DNA from: Flavobacteriia bacterium
GTDB lineage: Bacteria > Bacteroidota > Bacteroidia > Flavobacteriales > Flavobacteriaceae
Reading direction: 5' to 3'
Length of the DNA: 7,013 nt
Assembly (NCBI GenBank): GCA_030626085.1
Contig: DAOUPQ010000099.1
Coordinates: 1 to 7,013 of the forward strand
Under the pieces are notes generated by a model. The model ran no database searches, was not told where the DNA came from, and saw only the letters and a list, made by a program, of their open reading frames with translations. Positions 1 through 6,378 of the stretch are shown here, piece by piece. The position numbers were made by a program, and so were the translations under genes. Numbering within the stretch: position 1 is the stretch's first letter; every line of letters begins with the position of its first letter.

Positions 1-306
1 AAAACAGAATTAAAAAATGATTATAAATTAAAAGAACAAATCAATGGTTCTTCAGGTTCTGTTATGGATAATATTGCTGAAGGGTTTGAAAGAAATGGAA
101 ATAAAGAGTTTAGACAATTTCTTTCAATATCAAAGGCTTCTTGTGGCGAAACTCAATCACAACTATACAGAGTTCTAGATAGAAATTATATTGATAAAGA
201 AAAATTTGATGAACTTAAAGAATTAACAATACAACTTAGAAAAAAAATTGGTTCATTCATCAAATATTTAAACAACAACGAGTATAAAGGGCATAAATTC
301 AGCTAA
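1..306 (+). CDS. Four-helix-bundle protein (S23 / 23S rRNA intervening-sequence protein family), 5' truncated
   Basis: The reading frame is open from base 1 to a TAA at 304-306, giving 101 residues. The first Met codon (base 64) is not the true start: the residues before it (KEQINGSSGSV) continue the family's conserved second-helix region, so the start lies left of the window, probably about 15-25 codons away given a usual length near 120 residues. Family hallmarks are DNIAEGFER, then NKEFRQFL, SKASCGETQSQLY and the C-terminal YKGHKF. These small helical proteins were first seen encoded in intervening sequences of 23S rRNA genes and are related to Avd, the accessory protein of diversity-generating retroelements. 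In Bacteroidota, stand-alone copies turn up between unrelated genes, and their molecular role is unsettled. It lies 27 bases before sufD on the same strand and is probably co-transcribed with it. No reverse transcriptase or rRNA gene is in view, so a retroelement or rRNA role is not supported here. Confidence 0.9.
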   Translation, partial: KTELKNDYKLKEQINGSSGSVMDNIAEGFERNGNKEFRQFLSISKASCGETQSQLYRVLDRNYIDKEKFDELKELTIQLRKKIGSFIKYLNNNEYKGHKFS

Positions 307-334
307 CCCGAAACACAAAACTCGAAACACATTA
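307..334. repeat. Degenerate 7-nt tandem repeat between the four-helix-bundle gene and sufD
   Basis: The whole gap between the two genes can be cut into four 7-base units: CCCGAAA (307-313), CACAAAA (314-320), CTCGAAA (321-327) and CACATTA (328-334). Units 1 and 3 differ at one base, and the 9-mer CGAAACACA recurs exactly at 309-317 and 323-331 (period 14). The array begins right after the stop codon of the upstream gene and its last base is the A of the sufD ATG. From memory, heptanucleotide-like CGAA-containing arrays often flank four-helix-bundle genes in Bacteroidota. That link is recollection, not something computed here. It also serves as the leader of sufD and has no Shine-Dalgarno sequence. 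Confidence 0.5.
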
Positions 335-1656
335 TGGAATTAAAAGACAAACTACTTGCCAGCTTTATGGCATTTGAAAATAAAGGAAATATTGATCTAG
401 ATTCAAATGTTCACGATTTGCGCCTAAAAGCAATTGATAATTTTGAAACCTTAGGGTTTCCAACTAAAAAAAATGAAGAATGGAAATACACTTCTCTTAA
501 ATCAATATTAAAACATGATTATAGCGTTTTCCCCTCATTAGACAATAATATTGAATTAAAAGATATAAAAAAATATTTTTTACATGAGATCGAATCTTAT
601 AAAATTGTATTTATTGACGGAGTTTACAGTTCGTTTTTATCAGATACAACACATGAAGAAGCCGATGTTTGTATTTTATCAGCTGCTTTAAAAAAGCCAA
701 AATATAAAATGATCATCGATCATTATTTTGATAAAATTACATCAAAAAGTGATAGCTTATCCTCATTAAATACAGCATTTTCAAAAGAAGGAGCTTTTAT
801 TAATATCCCTAAAAATACTATTTTAGAAAAACCAATTCAAATATTATTTTTTTCAACAGGAAGTGAAAAAGAGCTGATGTTTAATCCAAGAAATTTAGTA
901 ATTGTGGGTGAAAATTCACATGTTCAAATCTATGAACGACATCAAAACCTGAATAAAAATATAATTCTTACTAATTGTGTTACTGAAATTTTTGCACATA
1001 AAAGGGCAATTGTTAACTATTACAAAGTACAAAATGACAAGGAAAATGCTTCAATAATCGATCATACTTATCTGCAACAAAAAGAAGGAAGTATTGCCTC
1101 CATAAATACTTTTACTTTTGGCGGTAAATTAACACGAAATAATATTAATGTACATCATGAAGGTGAACATATCTCTACAAATCTTAATGGCATAACAATT
1201 ATTGAAGGCAAACAGCATGTTGATAATCATACTATAGTTAATCATAAACATGAAAATTGCGAAAGTCATGAATTGTATAAAGGTATTTATGATGATGCTT
1301 CTACCGGAGTTTTTAACGGAAAAGTAATTGTTGATAAAGAAGCCCAAAAAACCAATGCTTTTCAACAGAATGATAATATTTTGGTAGGTGATAAAGCTTC
1401 AATCAATGCAAAACCCCAATTGGAAATATTTGCAGACGATGTAAAATGTTCACATGGCTGCACCATTGGTCAGATTGATAAGAATGCGATTTTTTACATG
1501 CAGTCAAGAGGAATCCCAATTAAAGAAGCCAAAGCTTTGTTGCTTTTTGCATTTGGAAATGAAGTAATTAACAAAGTTAAAATACCAGCCTTAAAATCAA
1601 GAATAATTAAATTAATAGCCGAAAAATTAAAAGTTAATATGGGTTTTGAAATGTAA
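334..1656 (+). CDS. sufD: Fe-S cluster assembly protein SufD
   Basis: A complete 440-residue protein of the SufB/SufD family, close to the usual 420-450. SufD has no catalytic activity of its own that is known. It pairs with SufB, and with the ATPase SufC forms the cytoplasmic SufBC2D scaffold on which iron-sulfur clusters are built. Visible family marks: the N-terminal FPTKKNEEWKYTSL segment (about residues 42-55), a long right-handed beta-helix core rich in alternating hydrophobic residues (about 150-370), and the C-terminal KCSHGCTIGQID block followed by FYMQSRGI and LLFAFGNEV. Cys372 and His374 match the conserved Cys/His pair of E. coli SufD, whose His360 is important for cluster formation at the SufB-SufD interface; Cys376 is an extra cysteine next to it. 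It follows the four-helix-bundle gene by 27 bases. No sufS or sufE follows; the next gene is convergent. The ATG at 334 is the natural start, as MELKDKLLASFMAFEN fits the family N-terminus. Confidence 0.97.
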   Translation: MELKDKLLASFMAFENKGNIDLDSNVHDLRLKAIDNFETLGFPTKKNEEWKYTSLKSILKHDYSVFPSLDNNIELKDIKKYFLHEIESYKIVFIDGVYSSFLSDTTHEEADVCILSAALKKPKYKMIIDHYFDKITSKSDSLSSLNTAFSKEGAFINIPKNTILEKPIQILFFSTGSEKELMFNPRNLVIVGENSHVQIYERHQNLNKNIILTNCVTEIFAHKRAIVNYYKVQNDKENASIIDHTYLQQKEGSIASINTFTFGGKLTRNNINVHHEGEHISTNLNGITIIEGKQHVDNHTIVNHKHENCESHELYKGIYDDASTGVFNGKVIVDKEAQKTNAFQQNDNILVGDKASINAKPQLEIFADDVKCSHGCTIGQIDKNAIFYMQSRGIPIKEAKALLLFAFGNEVINKVKIPALKSRIIKLIAEKLKVNMGFEM

Positions 1657-1708
1657 TCCCATCCTAAATTCTTTCCATTTAGAGAGGATTATAAACATCT
1701 TTAAATCA

Positions 1709-1751
1709 AAGACAAAAGCAAGAATTATTTCAATTATCCGCCTTTAGTCTT
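1709..1751. terminator. Possible hairpin between convergent genes
   Basis: The 102-base gap between the sufD stop and the stop of the convergent serine hydrolase must contain termination signals for both strands. An imperfect inverted repeat pairs 1709-1713 (AAGAC) with 1747-1751 (GTCTT) and, after one A-A mismatch, 1715-1718 (AAAG) with 1742-1745 (CTTT), around a loop of about 23 bases that contains two AATT tetramers. No clean U-tract follows on either strand, so an intrinsic terminator is only weakly supported. A second weak stem (1661-1664 with 1686-1689, and 1665-1669 with 1677-1681) lies upstream. Nothing else is seen in this gap. Confidence 0.22.
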
Positions 1752-1758
1752 CAAATTT

Positions 1759-3105
1759 CTATTCTATACTTGCTAAAATATCTCTTAAAAACCCATTAAA
1801 ATCGAACTCGTCTTCCTCAGTTAATCCGGTACGTACGATCACCATTTCTTTTGAAGGAATTATAAAAACAAATTGTCCCTGATAACCGTTACAAGAATAA
1901 AGATCTTTAGGAACATCGGGATAATGACCACCGGCATTTAACCAAAACTGTGCGCCGTATCTTCCATTAGAAGAATTAGTTGGTGTTGCTACATATTTCA
2001 CCCACTCGGGAGTTAAAATCTGTTCACCATTCCAGTTTCCTTCATGTAAATACAACAAACCAAATTTTGACCAATCTCTTGTGTTAGCCCATCCATAAGA
2101 AGAACCAATAAAATTGCCAGCCATATCAGTTTCTACAATTACAGAATGCATCCCAATTTTATCAAATAATTCTGCATACCAAAAATCTAAATATTCTTGA
2201 TGATTTTTAAAAAACTGTCTTAATAAATAACCAGATAGTAAATTTGTAGTTCCAGAAGAATAATTCCAGGTTTCATTTGGTTTACCTAACAGTGGTTTAT
2301 CAATTTGCACCCTACTCATATCACTTTCCATAAACAACATTTTGGTAATATCGGAGATATTGTTATAATCTTCTACCCACTCTAAACCACTATTCATTTG
2401 CAGCAAGTTGTTATAGGTTATGTTTTTTCGTTCATCCTTTTGCCATTCAGGTATTCCTGTAACTGATTTTACATCAATTTTACCTTGTTTTTCAAGAATT
2501 CCATACATAGTTGATGTCAGACTTTTGGTCATTGACCAACCCAAAATAGGCGAATTTTCATCAAAATCATGGGCATATTTTTCAGCGATGATCTGATCTT
2601 TATAAACTACCAGAACTGTTCTGGTTTTTTTAATATTTTTATCAGATCTATCAAAAGCATTTTCAACTGCCTCTTGCAAAACCTTATAATTTACATTTGC
2701 GAAAACTGTATCTATTTGTGATAAATTCCCATAAGGAAAAGGTAATTTTTTTGGAGTTTTATTTCTGTTCGGAATCAACACTTTTTTATTAATATCATAA
2801 TCATCATTAATAAGTACAGCACCTAATCCTTCACGATAAATTGCTTTTCTACTTTTTAGACCAAAAAAAGTTGATGTTACCATTTTATTAGTAAGGTCAA
2901 CTTTATTTGAAGCATCTCTTACGTTATCAATATCATTATCACCTATTTCAACAGATTTCTGAGTTCTATTAGCCAAAAACATTCCGGAAGCTACACTTTT
3001 TGAAGCAAATCCGGTAACAATATTTAATCGTGGATAGTTGGTATAAATTGTATAAACCAATCCAAATATCAATAATATTAATATATATTTTATGATTTTT
3101 TTCAT
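1759..3105 (-). CDS. Membrane-anchored serine hydrolase, beta-lactamase / 6-aminohexanoate-dimer-hydrolase fold
   Basis: A 448-residue protein of the class C beta-lactamase-like superfamily (Pfam PF00144 type). Residues 5-21 form a hydrophobic signal or anchor segment after MKK, with no lipobox cysteine, so export to the periplasm is expected. The catalytic Ser-x-x-Lys is S191-M-T-K194 in GWSMTKSLTS. The second motif is Y282-S-S-G, in the form used by NylB-like amide hydrolases and EstB-like esterases rather than the YxN of true beta-lactamases and DD-peptidases. GYQGQF (407-412) and R425-T-G427 fill the region of the third (KTG) motif. The N-terminal GFASKSVASGMF resembles a conserved pre-domain of Bacteroidota serine hydrolases, but Ala39 sits where I would expect Cys. 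The reaction is probably hydrolysis of an amide or ester; the substrate cannot be named, and antibiotic resistance should not be assumed. It starts 5 bases after the M14 peptidase stop, so the two are an operon. The ATG at 3105 is supported by the signal segment. Confidence 0.9.
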   Translation of the reverse strand: MKKIIKYILILLIFGLVYTIYTNYPRLNIVTGFASKSVASGMFLANRTQKSVEIGDNDIDNVRDASNKVDLTNKMVTSTFFGLKSRKAIYREGLGAVLINDDYDINKKVLIPNRNKTPKKLPFPYGNLSQIDTVFANVNYKVLQEAVENAFDRSDKNIKKTRTVLVVYKDQIIAEKYAHDFDENSPILGWSMTKSLTSTMYGILEKQGKIDVKSVTGIPEWQKDERKNITYNNLLQMNSGLEWVEDYNNISDITKMLFMESDMSRVQIDKPLLGKPNETWNYSSGTTNLLSGYLLRQFFKNHQEYLDFWYAELFDKIGMHSVIVETDMAGNFIGSSYGWANTRDWSKFGLLYLHEGNWNGEQILTPEWVKYVATPTNSSNGRYGAQFWLNAGGHYPDVPKDLYSCNGYQGQFVFIIPSKEMVIVRTGLTEEDEFDFNGFLRDILASIE

Positions 3106-3110
3106 GTTTT

Positions 3111-4349
3111 CTAATCTTTATCAGAGTTTTTAAATATTAATAATTTCATCATTTCTCTAGCTGCAACTTCTGCTTTTTCACTAATAAAATCACGTGGCGT
3201 TTCGTCGCCAATTTCATAGGTTATTGATGCAGCATTAAATTGATTATAATACCAACCCTTAGTAAAAGTTCCTAAACTACCCGGAATATCATTGGGTGAA
3301 TAATCCGGAAAATATTTATCAATTCCAGATAACCAATAATCTTTAAATGGATATAATTTTGATCTTAGATCATCTTTCAAAGTATAAAACAGATCATTAA
3401 ATGTCGAATGGAAATCAATTCCTAAAATTACATCATTAGCGTTTTTATTAACGTAATCAATTATATAGTTGGCTATTATTTTAGTTTCAGGTTGACGGTA
3501 ATAAGCCCAATCTCGATTAAGATCAATTCCGCCGGCATTATGTCGCCAATGTCCCAGATCAACCCCATCAGGGTTTAATAAAGGAAATACTAAAATTCTA
3601 TATTTCTTTCTAAAATCTCTAGATAAATGGTTGTCTTTTAAAAGCTGTTCTACAAATGATTCTAAGGCAAGATATCCCGTAACTTCGGGAGGGTGCTGCC
3701 TGCTAAAAAGTAAAATAACCTCTTTGTTTTTTGGTGATCCCGAACCAATCTCTAACATGATCAAATCTCTGTTTAGTTTGCTTTTTCCTATTGTTATGTA
3801 CTTTACATCTACATTATTTAATTGTTTCTTAGCCCAAGATCTTACATAACCAGAAGTCTTAATTTCTTGAGCGGCTATTTTTAATTTTTTAGAACTCAGC
3901 TTAATCTTTAATTCTACTATCGAATCAACTTTACTTAATCCAACATTTGAGCTATCTAATCTAAACCAACTTTTATCATCAACACTATACTTTGGCCAGT
4001 ATCTGTGCTTTGCTGTAGGATAATTTAGTTGTAAGAAAATGCTTTTTAAACTATCACTCCAAATATTAAAAGCATAGTGTGGACTCGCATTAATGGGCTC
4101 ATTTTCTGGTAAAATAGTAACTCTAAAAACAGAGTCATTTAATTTTTCAAAGTTATTCATCCTAGCACCATCAAATAAATTATCGGCATAAACATTACCT
4201 AATTTGTAGGTTTTCTTTTGCTGATATTGAATTGTTTTTGTTGAAGTATCAACAGGCTCATCGTAATCAAAAGTTTTTAATCTCTGTACTTTACAAGAAG
4301 TAAAAATTATGAATATTGCTAATAAAATATACTTAAAAGGTTGTGACAT
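3111..4349 (-). CDS. M14-family zinc carboxypeptidase, predicted lipoprotein
   Basis: A 412-residue metallopeptidase with a lipoprotein signal: hydrophobic residues 7-16, then F-T-S-C with Cys19 as the expected lipidated residue. Residues about 50-165 form a beta-rich N-terminal domain (HRYWPKYSVDDKSWFRLD) that recalls the domain preceding the catalytic unit in cytosolic-carboxypeptidase-like M14 enzymes. The catalytic domain has every key residue: zinc ligands H219 and E222 in SRQHPPE and H314 in DFHS; substrate-binding R269 and N278-R279 in the block NPDG...GHWRHN...DLNRDW; and catalytic E379 in ITYEIGDETPR. These correspond to His69, Glu72, His196, Arg127, Asn144-Arg145 and Glu270 of carboxypeptidase A. 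An active enzyme trimming C-terminal residues of peptides at the envelope is expected; whether substrates are nutrient peptides, peptidoglycan stems or modified proteins is not visible. It is the first gene of a two-gene operon with the serine hydrolase, and divergent from tetR. The A-rich leader just before the ATG is typical of Bacteroidota. Confidence 0.94.
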   Translation of the reverse strand: MSQPFKYILLAIFIIFTSCKVQRLKTFDYDEPVDTSTKTIQYQQKKTYKLGNVYADNLFDGARMNNFEKLNDSVFRVTILPENEPINASPHYAFNIWSDSLKSIFLQLNYPTAKHRYWPKYSVDDKSWFRLDSSNVGLSKVDSIVELKIKLSSKKLKIAAQEIKTSGYVRSWAKKQLNNVDVKYITIGKSKLNRDLIMLEIGSGSPKNKEVILLFSRQHPPEVTGYLALESFVEQLLKDNHLSRDFRKKYRILVFPLLNPDGVDLGHWRHNAGGIDLNRDWAYYRQPETKIIANYIIDYVNKNANDVILGIDFHSTFNDLFYTLKDDLRSKLYPFKDYWLSGIDKYFPDYSPNDIPGSLGTFTKGWYYNQFNAASITYEIGDETPRDFISEKAEVAAREMMKLLIFKNSDKD

Positions 4350-4416
4350 TTTTTTATTTTATTTTTATTATACTGATATTTAGTTATTTAAAGACTTAAC
4401 AAAAATTTAGCTTAAA

Positions 4417-4447
4417 CAAAAGTAAATGATATTTTGAAGATTAAAAA
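4417..4447 (-). promoter_or_regulatory. Candidate promoter for the M14 peptidase / serine hydrolase operon
   Basis: On the minus strand, bases 4424 down to 4417 read TACTTTTG, an exact match to the Bacteroidota -7 element TAnnTTTG. Nineteen bases further upstream (4447-4444) is TTTT, a 3-of-4 match to the -33 element TTTG. Transcription would start near 4410, leaving a leader of about 60 bases that becomes almost pure A/T with A-runs just before the ATG at 4349. The -33 region interleaves with the promoter of the divergent tetR gene, so the two polymerases would compete for the same stretch of DNA. Confidence 0.5.
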
Positions 4448-4463
4448 ATAGTTTATATATTTG
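4433..4463 (+). promoter_or_regulatory. Promoter of the tetR-tolC-hlyD operon
   Basis: TTTG at 4433-4436, a 19-base spacer, then TATATTTG at 4456-4463: full matches to both parts of the Bacteroidota housekeeping promoter (TTTG, spacer near 19-20, TAnnTTTG). The start point would fall near 4468-4471, giving a leader of about 40 bases before the tetR ATG. That leader is occupied by the 13-bp repeats listed separately. This is the best-supported promoter in the window. Confidence 0.7.
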
Positions 4464-4465
4464 CT

Positions 4466-4509
4466 GACCATTTGGTTGAACTTTTTGGTTAAACCATTTA
4501 ATTAAACTA
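4466..4509. promoter_or_regulatory. Likely TetR operator: three tandem 13-bp repeats in the tetR leader
   Basis: Three units in exact 13-base register: 4471-4483 TTTGGTTGAACTT, 4484-4496 TTTGGTTAAACCA and 4497-4509 TTTAATTAAACTA, with consensus TTTRRTTRAACYW. Two units carry dyads: GTT-G-AAC (4475-4481) in the first and TGGTT-A-AACCA (4486-4496), perfect around its centre, in the second. A further dyad, GACCA-TT-TGGTT (4466-4477, one mismatch), spans the left edge, and ACCATTT recurs 26 bases apart (4467-4473 and 4493-4499). The array starts at the predicted transcription start and ends one base before the tetR ATG, so a bound repressor would block initiation or early elongation. Operator function is inferred from position and symmetry; TetR-family proteins usually bind such dyads beside their own gene. 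Confidence 0.6.
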
Positions 4510-4510
4510 T

Positions 4511-5122
4511 ATGATTAAAACTAAAGATATATCTGCAGAAGAAAAAATTTTAACTGCAGCTGAACATATTTTTGAAAATAAAGGATTGTCTGGTGCAAGA
4601 ATGCAAGAAATTGCTGATGAAGCCAAAATTAATAAGTCGTTATTACATTATTATTACCGAAGTAAACAATTGCTTTTTGAAGCAGTTTTTAAAAAAGCTT
4701 TTAATAAATTAGCTCCTCAAATAAATGTTGTTTTGAGTTCTGATCAATCGATCTGTGATAAGATCATAAATTTTTCAAACAATTATACTTCATTTATGCT
4801 GAAACACCCCTATTTACCCAATTTTATATTACAAGAATTAAATAGGAATCCGGATTTTGTTAAAGAATTAATATCTGTAGATAATTTTCCAAATATTAAA
4901 AAATTTAAAGTTCAAATCGAAAAAGCAATAAGTGAAGGAAAGATCAGGCAGATAAAAGCCGAACAGCTTTTTATCAATATTTTGGCTTTAAATATCTTTC
5001 CATTTATTGCTGCACCACTTATTAAAGGATTTGTGGATGCATCTGACAAAGAGTACAAAACAATTCTGGAAAAACGTAAGACAGAAGTAGCAGATTTTAT
5101 TATTAAATCTATAAAATTATAG
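4511..5122 (+). CDS. TetR/AcrR-family transcriptional repressor
   Basis: A 203-residue protein of normal TetR length. The N-terminal DNA-binding domain is clear: ILTAAEHIFENKGLSGARMQ (residues 13-32), then IADEAKINKSLLHYYYRSKQ (about 34-53), which holds the helix-turn-helix and the family's K-x-x-L-H/Y-Y-Y/F-x-S-K signature. The remaining 140 residues are the helical ligand-binding and dimerisation domain, which is variable across the family, so the inducer cannot be read from sequence. It opens an operon whose next genes are a TolC channel and an HlyD adaptor, so it most likely represses a multidrug or metabolite efflux system and itself, through the 13-bp repeats in its leader. It ends 2 bases before the tolC ATG, which suggests translational coupling. 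The ATG at 4511 is preferred because HTH spacing from the N-terminus is typical and the operator repeats end just upstream. Confidence 0.95.
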   Translation: MIKTKDISAEEKILTAAEHIFENKGLSGARMQEIADEAKINKSLLHYYYRSKQLLFEAVFKKAFNKLAPQINVVLSSDQSICDKIINFSNNYTSFMLKHPYLPNFILQELNRNPDFVKELISVDNFPNIKKFKVQIEKAISEGKIRQIKAEQLFINILALNIFPFIAAPLIKGFVDASDKEYKTILEKRKTEVADFIIKSIKL

Positions 5123-5124
5123 TA

Positions 5125-6378
5125 ATGAAAAAGATATTTTTATTTTTATTATTGATCAATTTAAATGCTTTAGCTCAAGAACCATTAAGCCTGGAAACAT
5201 GCTATTCTCTGGCTGAAACAAATAATCCTAAAGCAAAACAAAGTGATCTGATTCCGGAACAAAATGAATTAAACAAACAAATTATTCAAACCGGAAAATA
5301 TCCAAAAATCGAATTGGATGCACAGGCAACGTACCAATCGGAAGTTATCCATTTTCCAACTGAAAATCCGGGATTATTATTTGAACTACCTAATAAGGAT
5401 CAATACAGAGCAACTTTGACTTTAAATCAATTAATTTATGGTGGTGGAACAATTAATGCTGCAATTGAAGAAGAAAATGCTAAATCAATCACACAGCTAC
5501 AAAAAATAAATGTTGAACTTTATCAATTAAAACCAAAGATCAATCAACTATATTTTTCAATTTTATTACTCCAAGAAAAGAACTCGCTTTTACTAGCCAA
5601 ACAAAAACAGATTGATGAAAAATTAAAGGAGATAAAAGCAGGAATTAAATACGGTGCTGTTTTACCAACATCTGACGCTATTTTAGAAGCAGAACTATTA
5701 AAAATTGAACAACAATTAAATGATGTTTATAGTTCAAAACAAAATTTGCTTCAATCGTTAGAAAAATATATAGGAATACCTGTTACAGAAACGACAATTT
5801 TTTCATATCCTGAAATGACAAAAGATCTATCAGAAACTATGATTCGTCCTGAATTGGAATTATTCAATTTACAAAAAGCTCAAATTGATAATACCACTTC
5901 ATTATTGTCAAAAAACAGATTGCCAAAAATCTATGGTTTTGCACAAGGTGGCTACGGAAATCCGGGATTAAATATGCTCGACAATTCCTTTCAACCATTT
6001 TATTATGTAGGAATAAAGCTAAACTGGAATGTTTTTGATTGGAACAAAACCAAAAAACAAACCCAGGCATTAGAAATTAACAAACAATTTATTGATAGTG
6101 AAAAAGAAGAATTTGAACTACAAACATCCATGCAAAAAGAACAACAGTTATTAGAAATAGGTAAATACAATAATTTTATAAATAGTGATCAAACTATTAT
6201 TGAGTTGCAAAAACAAATTCTTAAAACATCTGAGTCTCAATTAAAAAATGGTGTAATTACCTCGTCAGATTATATTGAAAAATTAACCGATCTATACGAA
6301 TCAGAAAACGATCTAAAAACACATCAAATTCAATTATTATTAGCACAGGCCAATTATAAAGTAATTCAAGGAAACTAA
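5125..6378 (+). CDS. TolC-family outer-membrane efflux channel
   Basis: A 417-residue outer-membrane efflux protein, slightly short for the family (usually 420-490). A Sec signal peptide MKKIFLFLLLINLNALAQ is visible, with likely cleavage after A-L-A at residue 17. The mature protein opens with PLSLETCYSLAETNNPKAK, the standard first helix of the family. Two repeats follow, each a long alpha-helical hairpin plus beta strands: roughly residues 20-215 and 235-415. Strand segments such as IELDAQATYQSE and LPKIYGFAQGGYGNPG, and the YVGIKLNWNVFDW strand, are typical. As a trimer it would form the outer-membrane and periplasmic duct of a tripartite pump. It follows tetR by 2 bases and precedes the HlyD-type adaptor by 74 bases. 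A function in drug or metabolite efflux is inferred from the operon; no substrate can be assigned. Confidence 0.95.
   Translation: MKKIFLFLLLINLNALAQEPLSLETCYSLAETNNPKAKQSDLIPEQNELNKQIIQTGKYPKIELDAQATYQSEVIHFPTENPGLLFELPNKDQYRATLTLNQLIYGGGTINAAIEEENAKSITQLQKINVELYQLKPKINQLYFSILLLQEKNSLLLAKQKQIDEKLKEIKAGIKYGAVLPTSDAILEAELLKIEQQLNDVYSSKQNLLQSLEKYIGIPVTETTIFSYPEMTKDLSETMIRPELELFNLQKAQIDNTTSLLSKNRLPKIYGFAQGGYGNPGLNMLDNSFQPFYYVGIKLNWNVFDWNKTKKQTQALEINKQFIDSEKEEFELQTSMQKEQQLLEIGKYNNFINSDQTIIELQKQILKTSESQLKNGVITSSDYIEKLTDLYESENDLKTHQIQLLLAQANYKVIQGN

Noticed and set aside
64..66. Met codon as start of the four-helix-bundle protein
   Set aside because: The frame stays open to base 1 and the residues before it match the family's conserved helix leading into DNIAEGFER, so the gene is truncated by the window and does not start here.
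1..306. Diversity-generating retroelement (Avd-like protein next to repeats)
   Set aside because: Four-helix-bundle proteins resemble Avd, but no reverse transcriptase, template repeat or variable C-type lectin gene is present in the window, and the neighbour is a conserved sufD.
1129..1365. Minus-strand 78-codon open frame inside sufD
   Set aside because: It lies wholly within the well-supported sufD, has no family resemblance and low-complexity hydrophobic content expected from an antisense AT-rich frame.
1661..1689. Hairpin ATCC/TAAAT with ATTTA/GGAT as a terminator of sufD
   Set aside because: The stem needs a 4-base bulge, is A/T-rich and is not followed by a T-run, so it is too weak to list as a separate terminator.
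3631..3849. Plus-strand 72-codon open frame inside the M14 peptidase gene
   Set aside because: It is antisense to the conserved catalytic block (HPPE region) of the peptidase, and no promoter or recognisable protein feature supports it.
4350..4370. T-rich tract as an intrinsic terminator
   Set aside because: On the minus strand this is the A-rich leader of the M14 gene. No stem precedes it on the plus strand, and no plus-strand gene ends there.
5864..6070. Minus-strand 68-codon open frame inside the tolC-family gene
   Set aside because: It is a shadow frame of a clear TolC-family protein with no independent support.
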